NCBI GenBank assembly: GCA_965369325.1
Contig: CBDUQI010000004.1
Coordinates: 1-64,000 of the forward strand
Direction: 5' to 3'
Length of the DNA: 64,000 nucleotides
Source: CBDUQI01 sp965369325
GTDB taxonomy: Bacteria > Pseudomonadota > Gammaproteobacteria > Steroidobacterales > JBCBZW01
Each line of letters starts with the position of its first letter. Position 1 is the stretch's first letter. Shown in pieces: positions 41,555 through 51,025 of this stretch. A program made the position numbers and the translations under genes. The notes under the pieces were generated by a model, which searched no databases, had not been told where the DNA came from, and saw only the letters and a list, made by a program, of their open reading frames with translations.

Positions 41555-42010
41555 TCAGGTAAGGCGTGCCAGCAAGCGGTCTAACTGATTGGCAAAACGC
41601 TGGCGGTCGGCCTGGGTGATCGGGGGTGGTCCGCCGGTATTCACGCCGCTGCTGCGCATGGTGTCCATAAAGTCGCGCATGTTCAGGCGCTCGCGAATGT
41701 TGTCTTCGGTGTACAACTCGCCGCGCGGATTAATAGCCACACAGCCCTTCTCGACCACCTCCGCCGCCAGCGGGATATCGGCGGTAATCACCAGATCGCT
41801 CGGGGCGGCATGTTGGGCAATGTGATTGTCGGCAACATCAAATCCGGCGGGTACCTGAACGGCCCGAATGTTCGGTGCTTTGGGCACTTGCAGATACTGA
41901 TTGGCCACCAGTGTGACGGTGATGCCAGTTCGCTGGCCAGCGCGAAAAAGAATGTCTTTGATTACCTTGGGGCAGGCATCGGCATCTACCCAGATCTGGC
42001 TTGATGGCAT
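41555..42010 (-). CDS. YaiI/YqxD (DUF188) family protein
   Basis: 151 residues, family length. IWVDADACPKVIKDILFRAG is the signature N-terminus, followed by VQVPAGFDVADNHIAQHAAPSDLVITADIPLAAEVVEKG and the C-terminal GGPPPITQADRQRFANQLD. The family has a PIN/NYN-like fold with conserved acidic residues, so a nuclease role has been suggested, but none is established here. GGAGAA lies 11 nt upstream of the start. Confidence 0.9.
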   Translation of the reverse strand: MPSSQIWVDADACPKVIKDILFRAGQRTGITVTLVANQYLQVPKAPNIRAVQVPAGFDVADNHIAQHAAPSDLVITADIPLAAEVVEKGCVAINPRGELYTEDNIRERLNMRDFMDTMRSSGVNTGGPPPITQADRQRFANQLDRLLARLT

Positions 42011-42057
42011 GTGTATCGCAATTCTCCGCTATCCGTGTATCGCCGCCGATGGCACCA

Positions 42058-42369
42058 CTAAGGGGTTGGCTGCTCGAGGATGGAAGGCCCCGGTGAGATG
42101 ATCAGCATTGAGTAGTGCGTATCCGGATTGGGCCGCACCGCCGGCATTGGTACCACAGCATGATGCTCCTCGGGTGCCACGATCCGCACGGCGTATTGTG
42201 TCGTTGTGGCGTTAAGGTACATCAGCGTGTCCATCCGTGCGAGCAAATCCGTCGTTGCGTTGGTCGAGTCGCCAGGCTTTGCCGTCAGGTGCGACGCTGG
42301 GGTGTCCGATCGCAGCAGTGCGAGGCAGGCCGTAGCTGCCAGCACGAGAAAATAAATACACTCACGCAA
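42058..42369 (-). CDS. Small exported protein of unknown function
   Basis: 103 residues from a TTG start at 42369 with AGGTGAGG-type sequence upstream. The signal-like start (ECIYFLVLAATACLALLRSD) is followed by a 75-residue polar domain with Thr/Pro-rich ends (HAVVPMPAVRPNPDTHYSML). No family recognised and the TTG start is uncertain. It sits between the DUF188 and DUF3604 genes on the same strand. Confidence 0.45.
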   Translation of the reverse strand: MRECIYFLVLAATACLALLRSDTPASHLTAKPGDSTNATTDLLARMDTLMYLNATTTQYAVRIVAPEEHHAVVPMPAVRPNPDTHYSMLIISPGPSILEQPTP

Positions 42370-42497
42370 CTTTACGCCTCACCTGCCCATGTCATCACAG
42401 TACTGTTTGAGACGCACAATTTCGCGCCAGGTTCCCACACGTTCGCACAGCGTGGTGGTTTGATGCCATACCTCGCGATCGACAGCCCATGCATGGG

Positions 42498-44321
42498 CTA
42501 GGGGCGAATCCAGATGGGCGAGGTCCAGGCACGCTCGCGCACTTGCGCGGGCAATGTGCCGTCGCAGCACATTTCATAGCCTTCGGGAATGTCATTCGGT
42601 GCGTCGCAGTCCGCACCGCCAAGGGCGCAGTCGTAGGCGCTCCAGCGGTCGACCGGTGCTTCCAGCATGCGTGCGTAGTACACCGATAACTGCCCGGGCA
42701 GGTACTCCGGGTCTTCCCAGAAGATGCACCCCTGGCCCACGCCGAGGACCAACGGTGTGTCAAATACTGTGGTGACCGATTCGCCAGTCGTGCCGTCAGC
42801 GTTCAACCAGCCTTTGATGATTTGCACCTGATCGATCCCAGCGCTGAGCGGGTCGCGTTGCATGCTGATAAGGAACTTGGGCGTGCCGCCGCCGCTCTGC
42901 TCCGGCAATAAGCCGCCCATCGGCACGCCGCCCTGATATCCGTTGGCCGCCACGCCACCTGCGCACGAGGTGGGGGCAAATTCCCAGCCAGCGAAAAACC
43001 GGATTAGCGGGCGCGAGCCGCTGGTGGCGTACACCTCGCGCCGAATCAATGCGTCGAATATCTCCTCGCGGGTGTTTTGCCGTGCCCACACGCCAGTGAG
43101 CCCACCCGGGTTGAGTCGGCCGCGCTCCAGGCGTACTAGCGCCGTGGCATCCTGCTCCCCGGTATGGCCTTGCCAGTTGGCCTCGTCCGTCTGGCCGCCG
43201 TAACCGGAATGCGAGTCGGTGGAGGCCGTCATCCCGAACCGAAACGGATTGAAACCCAGGCTTTGCTCCAGCGCTAGCCCTTCACGCAATCCAAACCGGG
43301 CAAATGAGCCGGGCGGCACTTCCTCCGCCTCGTTCTGCATCTCCGCGTCGTCCAGCAACTCAAAACTGCAAGCCTGATCCTGGCCGGCCGCGTGTTGCGG
43401 GTAGCACTCCGATGCCCCTTTGTGCTGGAACACCTCGGCCAGCACTTCAAATTTTGATTGCAGCAAAAGATTAGCTGTGCTGATCGGCTCGCCGCTCAAC
43501 TCGACGGTGGCGAAGGCGAACCCGCGACTGGTATTGAGTTGATGCGGGATGGAGAGTGCCTGGCATCCCTCCTCGGCGACGCAGGTGTTGTTGAGTGCGC
43601 TCCAGAAATCGCCAAGTTTCGGGGTGCTGAAAGCATCCACCGGCGGCGCCACCCGGTCGTCACGAAAAATAACGTTGCGATGTCGACGCACAGCGCTTTG
43701 CGCGTCGTCCGTTTCGATGGCGTTTGGGCGGTGCCGACGCGTGGAAGGGTCGCCATCGGGCAGTCGCGAATCCAGAGAGTACTCGTAACCCACAAAGGCG
43801 CTGAACTCACACGGTTGATTGTGCAGTTTGGCCGCCTTGCGTGTTTGCCCCCAGCTTTGCTCCGCCAGGCTGGCACAGACCGCCGGATCCATCACAGGTG
43901 TGGCGTTCTTGCATAGCATGTTCAAGATGAACGGGTTGCCATCGCGTAGGTCGATGCAGCTTTGAGTGTCGTAACCGGGTGAGCCCGGCGTGGTGCACAA
44001 CGATGCTTCACCCAAATACTCGCTGTGATCGGTGACAGCGAGAAAATCGAGACTCTCCGGCGCTTGTGCATAAGCGTCAAACGGGGTTGCGCTTACCTGG
44101 AAACTTACCGCGTCCTGAGAGTAAGCGGTATGAAGATGCAGGTCACCCCAATAGATGTTTCGCTGCTGCTGGTAGTCGGCGCAGCGGACATCCGCGGTGT
44201 GTTGGGCGCCTGTGTCAGCCAGATCCACTTGTGCATCAGCAGAGCGGATCGCAGGTTGTGCAAACGCCGCGCTTGCGGCGAGCGTGCTGAGTATTTTTAT
44301 ACCAACTGGTAACCGCACCAT
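42498..44321 (-). CDS. Exported DUF3604 protein (PHP-like)
   Basis: 607 residues. ATG 44321 follows AAGGATG and starts a signal peptide (VRLPVGIKILSTLAASAAFAQ). The N-terminal metal motif GDLHLHTAYSQDA and the DFLAVTDHSEYLG block are the hallmarks of DUF3604 and PHP-type phosphoesterases. Later FRFGMTASTDSHSGYGG adds further His/Asp ligands. Family members are periplasmic and often near sulfatases or arylesterases, but no such gene is nearby. Many Cys suggest disulfides. Substrate unknown. Confidence 0.85.
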   Translation of the reverse strand: MVRLPVGIKILSTLAASAAFAQPAIRSADAQVDLADTGAQHTADVRCADYQQQRNIYWGDLHLHTAYSQDAVSFQVSATPFDAYAQAPESLDFLAVTDHSEYLGEASLCTTPGSPGYDTQSCIDLRDGNPFILNMLCKNATPVMDPAVCASLAEQSWGQTRKAAKLHNQPCEFSAFVGYEYSLDSRLPDGDPSTRRHRPNAIETDDAQSAVRRHRNVIFRDDRVAPPVDAFSTPKLGDFWSALNNTCVAEEGCQALSIPHQLNTSRGFAFATVELSGEPISTANLLLQSKFEVLAEVFQHKGASECYPQHAAGQDQACSFELLDDAEMQNEAEEVPPGSFARFGLREGLALEQSLGFNPFRFGMTASTDSHSGYGGQTDEANWQGHTGEQDATALVRLERGRLNPGGLTGVWARQNTREEIFDALIRREVYATSGSRPLIRFFAGWEFAPTSCAGGVAANGYQGGVPMGGLLPEQSGGGTPKFLISMQRDPLSAGIDQVQIIKGWLNADGTTGESVTTVFDTPLVLGVGQGCIFWEDPEYLPGQLSVYYARMLEAPVDRWSAYDCALGGADCDAPNDIPEGYEMCCDGTLPAQVRERAWTSPIWIRP

Positions 44322-44576
44322 CGCATCCTTTTTGTCATTATTGGCCTGCGCCGAAAATATGGACAGAGGCTTTATGCGTCTTGTTTAGTGTAGACCACTC
44401 AGGCCAACGCGATTGCGTGTTTATGTAAAACCGGTTATCTGATGTGAACGCCACCGCGACGCCTTCGATCGGTGACGCCCGCAACCAAACTACGGGCACC
44501 TGCTAAGCTAATAAGATGGGGTAGCGGTTACAGCCCCTGATAACAAAAACCAAGGTGAATAATTTGGGGTAATACA

Positions 44577-46916
44577 ATGAATCGTTCTTTACACCCGTTC
44601 CTTCCGCTTGCTTGGCTAACCTTGTGCGCTGCAACCGTCCAGGGCGCACCGCTGATACTGAATGAGTACAACGCGGTCTCCAGCGCTAACTTCCTCAACG
44701 GCGGCGATGCGTTGATGGATGAAGACGATGATGAGACGCCACCATTCGATAGTTATTTTGGGCGTATCGTTGGCAACGGCGGTGACTGGTTTGAGTTGGT
44801 CGTGGTGGCCGATGCGTTGGACGTACGTGGCTGGACATTGCAGGTTTGGGAAGACGGTGTGCTCGATGATGAGCTGGTGTTTGCGGATCATCCGCTGTGG
44901 AGTGCGCTGCGCGCAGGCACTGTGATTACGGTGGCCGAAGATGTGCCGGATGATGTCAGCTACGATCCTGACAATGACGATTGGTGGATTCAGGTGCAGG
45001 CCAACGCCGATGGCGATGGTACCTATATTTCGGCGCAAAACTTCTCCACCTCCAACGACGACTGGCAGTTGATCGTGCTGGACGCCGGTGCCGCTGCAGT
45101 GTTTGGCCCAGCCGGGGAGGGCACTGTCGACCAGTACGGCATTCCGACCGAACCCAGCGTCAACGCCCGCGAGGTCTGGGCGCTGGAGTCTAATCCCAAC
45201 GCGCTTACCCGTGAGCATGATCCGCAATACGACGATGGGACCGATTCCAGCTTCGGCAGCGCCAATGCGTGGGCCGATCGGCTGGGTTTGCAGAGTCTTC
45301 AGGCCTTGCGCGCTGGGTCGGGCGGACCGGATCTGGACGGTGACCGGGTGGTGGAAGACGGCAGCCGTTCTGGTGTGGCCGGCGATGATCCTTGCGTGTC
45401 CGGCGCGGCGGGTGCCTGTGATGACAACTGTCCGCTGCGGGCGAATCACACACAAACCGACAGCGGCAGCGTGGGCGTCCTGGCCGCGGACGGTATTGGT
45501 GATGCCTGTCAGTGTGGCGATGCCAATGGCGACGGCGTACTCACTCAGGCGGACGGTTTTACGATTCTCGCCCACGTGTTGGGCGTCAATCCAAACCCGG
45601 GTATTGAAGATAAGTGCAGTGTGAGCGGTGATGATAGCTGTGATCTGCAGGATGCACTGGCTGTATTTAGGGTCATCACCGGCACCGACCCGACGGCCGT
45701 GCAGCAGGTGTGCGCGGCGGCCACCCGCACGGTGGACAAAAGTGCTCCATTGTACGATCCGCAAAAACTGCTGCAGGTGAGCGTGCAGATGGACCCGCAA
45801 GACTACGAGTTGATGCGGCAGGAGGAAACCAATTGGGATGAGCGCCTTGCCTTGCCTGATTGCGGTGAGGCCCCGTGGCCATCCCCGTACAACTGGTACT
45901 CGGCGCAGGTGACAATTGATGGTGAGACCTTCGAGAACGTGGGCATCCGCAAGAAGGGTTTCGTAGGATCAGTGTCCTCCGTCAAGCCCGCACTCAAGCT
46001 GCATCTTGATCGGTTCACGCCAGGCCAGGCTCTGCACGGGGTTACCCGCCTGACGCTGAACAATGCGCGCACCGACAACACCTACGCGCGTCAGTGTGTG
46101 TCGTTTGATTTTTTTAATGCTGCGGGCATCCCCGCGCCGCGCTGCAATTTTGCGACGGTGTTGATGAACGAGCAGCCACTGGGCGTTTACGTGAATGTGG
46201 AGCCGGTGGAGGCGCCTTTCCTGCAACGGAAGTTCGCCAATGAGCACGGCAAACTCTACGAAGGCACCACGACTGATTTTTGGCCGAGTTACGTGGGCGT
46301 GTTCGAGCCGGAGACCAACGCTGCCGAAGCCGATAACAGCGAGCTTCTGGCGATAACGGATGCGGTTCAGATGCTGACCGACCAGGCGTTACTGGACGAA
46401 CTGGCGCTGTATCTGGACGTTGAGCAGTTCATCACCTACTGGGCTGCCGAGGCGCTGGTTGCGCATCGTGATGGCTACCATCAGAACGGCAACAATTTTT
46501 TCGTTTACGTGAATCCATCCGATAACCGGATGAGTTTTTTCCCGTGGGATGCAGACCAGGACTTTACCCCGGTTAATCCATCAGTGTTTGACGCCCGCAT
46601 GGCGCTGGCGCGCAAGCTCTACAACATCCCCTCGACGCGCACCGAGTTTTTGAATGAGGTGCAACGCTTGATTGATACCGTGTGGGATGCGCCCGCGTAC
46701 TCACAGGAGGTGACCCGGATTGGGAATGTGCTGTCACCCATCCTGCTTGCCCTGGGCTTGCAGAACCAGGAGGCGGCAATGCTCGCAGGGCAGGCGGATA
46801 TGCGCGGCTGGATCGACACCCGTGCTTTCCTGCTTCAGTTGCAACTGAGCAACCCTCCGGGCAATGTGTTGGACGTGCAGATACCACATCCGTGCGATGG
46901 CGGGGTGGTGCCGTAA
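44577..46916 (+). CDS. Exported CotH-kinase-family protein with lamin-tail-like and dockerin-like regions
   Basis: 779 residues. Signal peptide: MNRSLHPFLPLAWLTLCAATVQGAP. The next 220 residues begin LILNEYNAVSS and contain GDWFELVVVADALDVRGWTL, typical of a lamin-tail-like (LTD) domain. Two Ca2+-loop dockerin-like repeats follow (GDANGDGVLTQADGFTILAHVLG; SVSGDDSCDLQDALAVFRVITG). The CotH kinase-like domain fills the rest (VGIRKKGFVGS; LNNARTDNTYARQCVSFDFFNAAGIPAPR; FPWDADQDF). CotH proteins phosphorylate secreted proteins in some spore-formers. In Gram-negatives the role of such exported CotH-LTD-dockerin proteins is not known. Confidence 0.85.
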   Translation: MNRSLHPFLPLAWLTLCAATVQGAPLILNEYNAVSSANFLNGGDALMDEDDDETPPFDSYFGRIVGNGGDWFELVVVADALDVRGWTLQVWEDGVLDDELVFADHPLWSALRAGTVITVAEDVPDDVSYDPDNDDWWIQVQANADGDGTYISAQNFSTSNDDWQLIVLDAGAAAVFGPAGEGTVDQYGIPTEPSVNAREVWALESNPNALTREHDPQYDDGTDSSFGSANAWADRLGLQSLQALRAGSGGPDLDGDRVVEDGSRSGVAGDDPCVSGAAGACDDNCPLRANHTQTDSGSVGVLAADGIGDACQCGDANGDGVLTQADGFTILAHVLGVNPNPGIEDKCSVSGDDSCDLQDALAVFRVITGTDPTAVQQVCAAATRTVDKSAPLYDPQKLLQVSVQMDPQDYELMRQEETNWDERLALPDCGEAPWPSPYNWYSAQVTIDGETFENVGIRKKGFVGSVSSVKPALKLHLDRFTPGQALHGVTRLTLNNARTDNTYARQCVSFDFFNAAGIPAPRCNFATVLMNEQPLGVYVNVEPVEAPFLQRKFANEHGKLYEGTTTDFWPSYVGVFEPETNAAEADNSELLAITDAVQMLTDQALLDELALYLDVEQFITYWAAEALVAHRDGYHQNGNNFFVYVNPSDNRMSFFPWDADQDFTPVNPSVFDARMALARKLYNIPSTRTEFLNEVQRLIDTVWDAPAYSQEVTRIGNVLSPILLALGLQNQEAAMLAGQADMRGWIDTRAFLLQLQLSNPPGNVLDVQIPHPCDGGVVP

Positions 46917-46940
46917 CCACCAGATATCGGGGATAGGCTC

Positions 46941-47294
46941 ATGAGCAAAGACTGCAGAATTGATTATGTCGAACTGCCGGGCGCTGACCTGGACGCGCTC
47001 GAGAGCTTTTACCGCGCGGCGTTCGGCTGGGAGTTTACCGATTACGGGCCTGAGTATCGCGCCTTCAGCGACGGCACACTCAACGGCGGCTTCTTCAAGT
47101 CCACGTTGTGCTCGCACACCGACCGTGGTGCCGCTCTAGTGGTGTTGTACAGTGATAATTTGGCCGGGCGGCGCGATATTGTGGCGCGGGCCGGTGGCAC
47201 TATCTGCAAGGATATTTTTAGTTTCCCGGGTGGGCGGCGATTCCATTTTCTGGACCCGCACGGCAACGAGATGGCTGTGTGGTCGGCCGATTGA
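46941..47294 (+). CDS. VOC-family (glyoxalase-like) protein
   Basis: 117 residues, single VOC module. IDYVELPGADLDALESFYRAAFGWEF begins the first beta-alpha-beta-beta-beta unit and FHFLDPHGNEMAVWS ends the second, with the conserved Glu in the last strand. It is too short for two modules, so it would dimerise to bind metal. It is related to the stress-type VOC proteins found widely in proteobacteria; substrate unknown. Confidence 0.85.
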   Translation: MSKDCRIDYVELPGADLDALESFYRAAFGWEFTDYGPEYRAFSDGTLNGGFFKSTLCSHTDRGAALVVLYSDNLAGRRDIVARAGGTICKDIFSFPGGRRFHFLDPHGNEMAVWSAD

Positions 47295-47359
47295 TCGCCG
47301 TACCCGTCTCGCTCGGCCTGCAGCACAGAGTCCTTTTTACGCGCAGCATTCCGGAGTTG

Positions 47360-47376
47360 TAGCACTATCAGTGCTA
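47360..47376. promoter_or_regulatory. Perfect 7-bp inverted repeat upstream of the VanY gene
   Basis: TAGCACT-ATC-AGTGCTA, with TAAACT (a possible -10) overlapping the right end. It lies about 28 bp before the TTG start, a possible operator or leader hairpin. Confidence 0.35.
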
Positions 47377-47403
47377 AACTAGTGCCCGGACCGTTGACCG
47401 CAC

Positions 47404-47991
47404 TTGCGTTTGTTGAACATAAAAGATCCAGTCCTGCCTGATAGCATCGATTCGCTGTCCGCACGAGCCAGAGACTATCTGGCCAGCCAGGGTGCCCCAT
47501 CATCACTGATTGAGGCGCGCGCGCTTGCGTTGTTCCCTGACGCCAGCCACCTGGTGGTGGCCGATGTCAGTCGCAGTGGGCGCGAGCATCTGCTAATTCC
47601 GGCGGCTGCACATGCTTGGCGGGCGCTAAGGAATGCGGCGGCAGCAGAAGGTGTCGCGCTGATTATCGTGTCGGCGTTCCGCAGTTTTGAGCGGCAGGCC
47701 GAGTTGGTAGGCGCCAAACTTGCGGCGGGCCGCAATGCTGCGGAGGTGTTTGCCACGAGTGCCCCCCCAGGCTGCAGCGAGCATCACACCGGTTGCGCGG
47801 TGGACATAGGAACACTTGGCTGCGAGCCGGTGTCGCTGGACTTCGAGGGCACCCCCGCATTCGAATGGCTGCAGGCCAACGCTGCACGGTTCGGATTTTT
47901 ACTGTCGTATCCTCCGGGTAACCGTTTTGGATTTGACTACGAGCCCTGGCACTGGTGCTACCAGCCGCAGGGGGATGCTGCTGCGGGGTAA
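47404..47991 (+). CDS. VanY-type D-alanyl-D-alanine carboxypeptidase
   Basis: 195 residues from a TTG start at 47404; other TTGs follow at once, so the exact start is uncertain. The VanY fold is clear: VSAFRSFERQAELV, CSEHHTGCAVDIG (the Zn-binding SxHxxGxAxD variant), WLQANAARFGFLLSYP and DYEPWHWCY (second His and catalytic Glu). No signal peptide is evident, so location is unclear. It would trim the terminal D-Ala of peptidoglycan peptides. Confidence 0.85.
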   Translation: MRLLNIKDPVLPDSIDSLSARARDYLASQGAPSSLIEARALALFPDASHLVVADVSRSGREHLLIPAAAHAWRALRNAAAAEGVALIIVSAFRSFERQAELVGAKLAAGRNAAEVFATSAPPGCSEHHTGCAVDIGTLGCEPVSLDFEGTPAFEWLQANAARFGFLLSYPPGNRFGFDYEPWHWCYQPQGDAAAG

Positions 47992-48088
47992 GCGCGGCGG
48001 GATAAAGGTGCACGCTTTGGTAGCACCCGTGACGACAGCTGAGCTCTGGTCATCTGTGTGTCAGCGATTTTGGATGGAGGAGCGTTGT

Positions 48089-48652
48089 TTGAGCGACGCA
48101 ACCGCACTGCTGTTGAGATGGAATTCGGGCGACGAGACCGCGCGTGAGGCGTTGCTAAACGAGGTGTACGATGAGCTGACGGCAATCGCCAGTCGCCACG
48201 TCGCCCGCGAGAACCGCACGCACGAGTGGCAGCCAGCGGCGCTGGTGAACGAGGCGTATCTGCGCCTCATCGACATGAACCGGATTGAATGGAAAAACCG
48301 CGCGCACTTTCTGGCCCTCGCCGCCACCGTCATGCGCCGGGTGCTGATTGATCAAGCCCGTAAGCAGAACGCGGCCAAACGCGACGGCGGGCAACGCGTG
48401 ACCATCAGCAATGTGTCGGACAGCAAAGAACCCGCCACGGATTTGCTTATGCTGCATGCGGCGCTGGGCAAGTTGCAGGCGCTGGATCCGGAGCGGGCGA
48501 AAGTGGTGGAACTGCGCTTTTTCAGCGGCATGACATTCGAGGAGGCCGCCGTCGAGCTGGGCAAATCCTCGCGCACGGTTAAACGTCAATGGGAGGTTGC
48601 GCGCGGCTGGTTGTTCCGGGAGATGAATTCCACGATCCCGCCTGAGCTTTAA
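48089..48652 (+). CDS. ECF-like RNA polymerase sigma factor (TIGR02999 type)
   Basis: 187 residues from TTG 48089, which has a perfect GGAGGAG about 6 nt upstream and gives the usual family start MSDATALL; ATG 48074 is the alternative with no Shine-Dalgarno. Region 2 (ALVNEAYLRLIDMNRIEWKNRAHFLALAATVMRRVLIDQAR) and region 4 (LDPERAKVVELRFFSGMTFEEAAVELGKSSRTVKRQWEVARGWL) are intact. No anti-sigma gene is adjacent, which is normal for this group. Targets cannot be seen here. Confidence 0.85.
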   Translation: MSDATALLLRWNSGDETAREALLNEVYDELTAIASRHVARENRTHEWQPAALVNEAYLRLIDMNRIEWKNRAHFLALAATVMRRVLIDQARKQNAAKRDGGQRVTISNVSDSKEPATDLLMLHAALGKLQALDPERAKVVELRFFSGMTFEEAAVELGKSSRTVKRQWEVARGWLFREMNSTIPPEL

Positions 48653-48678
48653 ACTTACCACCCCGGCGCCGGCGCAGC

Positions 48679-49404
48679 TCAGTGCTGAGCCTGATGCGCC
48701 TCGACCAGCGCCGCCATGCTGGGCACCTGCATCTCGATTACATACTCGCCCGTGGGCTTGGCGGTCGCGCCGTGCCCGGGTTGAGCGTGGCGGCGATTAA
48801 TCCACACCTTAGGCAGCCCGGCCGTGGTGGCGGGCACCATGTCATGGGTAAGGCTCTGTGCGACGTGCAGAATCTCATGCGCCAGCACCCCAAACTCCCG
48901 GCGTACTTGCGCCAGCATGTAGGGGAAGTTGCGCGGATCCGGCTTGTACGAACCGATGTCCTGCGCCGTGTAGATGCCATCCCATTCGATCTCAAGGCGG
49001 GCATTACTGCCCATGTAGCTGATGCGATCGCAGTTGGTGATGGTCACCATTAGGTAGTGTTCACGCAAGTACTGCAGCGTTGCTGGCGCATCGTCGAATG
49101 CAGGCCAGTGCTTGACGGATTTTCCAAACGCGATGGCGAGCGCCTCGTTTGCCGGTGCTCCCCATTGCTGCGCAAGGTCTCGATGGGCCTGCGCAAGCAA
49201 ATCGCTGTACAACATGCGCGGGTAGGTATGCTGTAAGCGCAGTTCAACCGCGGCAAACGCTTCCAGCAGCCCATCGCGATGGTGTGGCCGTGCCAACCCG
49301 GCATTTAACGGCTCAAGGGCATTGGCGATACCGCTTTCCCAGTCAATCAAGGTCCCGTAGGTGTCGAAGCTGAGCATTTTATATTGATGGAGATTCACGA
49401 GCAT
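48679..49404 (-). CDS. HAD-superfamily haloacid dehalogenase type II
   Basis: 241 residues; ATG 49377 (MLSFDTYGTLIDWESG) may be the true start, removing 9 residues. The nucleophile Asp is in SFDTYGTL. ITNCDRI gives motif II, and SYKPDPRNF the motif III Lys. QSLTHDMVPATTAGLPKVWINRR closes the HAD core. These blocks match L-2-haloacid dehalogenases and relatives. The physiological substrate need not be halogenated. Confidence 0.85.
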   Translation of the reverse strand: MLVNLHQYKMLSFDTYGTLIDWESGIANALEPLNAGLARPHHRDGLLEAFAAVELRLQHTYPRMLYSDLLAQAHRDLAQQWGAPANEALAIAFGKSVKHWPAFDDAPATLQYLREHYLMVTITNCDRISYMGSNARLEIEWDGIYTAQDIGSYKPDPRNFPYMLAQVRREFGVLAHEILHVAQSLTHDMVPATTAGLPKVWINRRHAQPGHGATAKPTGEYVIEMQVPSMAALVEAHQAQH

Positions 49405-49538
49405 CCTCGGGCCGAGCGGGACGGTTGCGGTAACAGGGCAGGCCCAAGTCTGCCGCGTGTTAGACTTGGTTGCAACGAGTGTCGAGCGTGCTCCGGGGGG
49501 GCCGGAGTAGTCTCGACAACCAGCATGGGGGTTTTCGA

Positions 49539-50960
49539 GTGGCAGCAGAAAGAGAAAAATTCGGTTCGCGATTAGGCTTTATCCTGGCGGCCGCCGGGTC
49601 GGCCGTGGGTATCGGTAATCTGGTGGGGTTTCCGGTAAATGCCGCGAAAAGTGGTGGTGGTGCGTTCCTGCTGCTGTACGCCGTGTTTGTCTTTGTTATC
49701 TGCGTGCCGGTGATGATCGCCGAGCTTACCTTCGGTCGGCACACCCGCAAGGACCCACTGGGTGCTTATCGCAAAGCCAGTGACGGCGCAGGTGGCTGGC
49801 TCGCGGCCGGTTGGTTGTCGGTGGTGACACCGTTTTTTATCGGCGTGTTCTACTCGGTGATTACGCTGTGGATACTGGCTTATTTGGTGAAGGCGGCCAC
49901 GGGCGATCTGGCGCAGCTAGCGGACCCTGAGTATTTTGGTGATTTCGTAAAATCCGGCTCGATCTTCCTCTATCTGGGCGTCGTCGCCGTGATTGTGTTT
50001 GGTATCCTGCAGGGCGGCGTCAAGGACGGCATCGAGCGTGCGGCCAAAGTGTTGATGCCCTCGCTGTTTATTATGCTAGTGCTGCTGGTGCTGTTTGTCC
50101 TCACGTTGGACAACGCGTGGTCGGGCGTCGCCTACTACGTGGTGCCGGATGTGAGCAAGATTGATGCTTCGGTAGTCAGTGCTGCCATGAATCAGGCGTT
50201 CTTCTCGCTGTCCCTGGGCATGGGTATCATGATTACCTACGGCTCCTATATGAATACCACGACCAATATCCCAGGCTCAGCGCGTACCATCGCGCTGATG
50301 GATACGGGTGTGGCGTTTTTCGCCGGTCTGCTCATACTGCCCGCGGTGTTCTCGTTCGACCCCAACGTTGATCCGGAGCAGCTAAGCAGCTCCTCGGTCA
50401 GCCTTATTTTTACTTTCCTGCCGAAGATTTTTCTGGCGTTGGATGCATCAATCGGTTATTTCGGCGCCAGCCTGGTGGCGGCATTGTTCTTCACTCTGGT
50501 GTTTTTCGCGGCCATTACCTCTCTGGTGTCAATCATTGAGGTGCCGACCGCAAGCCTGATGGGCGAGCGTGGCTATAGCCGTCGCAAAGCCCTGGGTGTG
50601 CTGGGCGCGGGCGTGTTGTTGTTTGCGATTGCTAGTGCTGCCTCGTTTGGTATGGTGGGCTGGCTGACCGAGTTTGTGTCTTACGCAGGCGCACCAAAGT
50701 CACTGTTCGATCTGGTGATCGATACCTTCTACGACACGGTGTTGCCGCTGAACGGATTGCTGGTATGTTTGTTTGTGATTTACCGCTGGCGTAAGGCGAA
50801 TTTTAATCAGGAACTGGAGCAGGGCGCCCCAAGCTATAAGGGCACATTTCTTGAGCGCTACGTCAATTTCTCAGTCGGCACATTTATCCCGTTTTTGTTG
50901 TTGCTGGTGTTTATCAACACGGTGGCGATCAAGTACTTCGGCGCTGCGCTGATTGGCTGA
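49539..50960 (+). CDS. Neurotransmitter:sodium symporter (NSS) family transporter
   Basis: 473 residues from GTG 49539 (GGGGG 8 nt upstream). GFILAAAGSAVGIGNLVGFPVNAAKSG is helix 1 with the unwound GNxxxFP Na+/substrate site. Eleven or twelve helices are visible, including MNQAFFSLSLGMGIMITYGSYM (helix 6, LeuT-like) and AAITSLVSIIEVPTASL (helix 8). Bacterial members import amino acids with Na+. The specific amino acid cannot be told from sequence. Confidence 0.9.
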   Translation: MAAEREKFGSRLGFILAAAGSAVGIGNLVGFPVNAAKSGGGAFLLLYAVFVFVICVPVMIAELTFGRHTRKDPLGAYRKASDGAGGWLAAGWLSVVTPFFIGVFYSVITLWILAYLVKAATGDLAQLADPEYFGDFVKSGSIFLYLGVVAVIVFGILQGGVKDGIERAAKVLMPSLFIMLVLLVLFVLTLDNAWSGVAYYVVPDVSKIDASVVSAAMNQAFFSLSLGMGIMITYGSYMNTTTNIPGSARTIALMDTGVAFFAGLLILPAVFSFDPNVDPEQLSSSSVSLIFTFLPKIFLALDASIGYFGASLVAALFFTLVFFAAITSLVSIIEVPTASLMGERGYSRRKALGVLGAGVLLFAIASAASFGMVGWLTEFVSYAGAPKSLFDLVIDTFYDTVLPLNGLLVCLFVIYRWRKANFNQELEQGAPSYKGTFLERYVNFSVGTFIPFLLLLVFINTVAIKYFGAALIG

Positions 50961-51025
50961 GCGTTAGCTGTTGCTACGCAACCCAGGGGCAGTGCACCTT
51001 GGGCAAAGCGCTGGTGGTCGGCGCA

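Noticed and set aside
44616..45800. Minus-strand open frame of 394 codons
   Set aside because: Antisense to the CotH-family gene; no family signal and no ribosome binding site.
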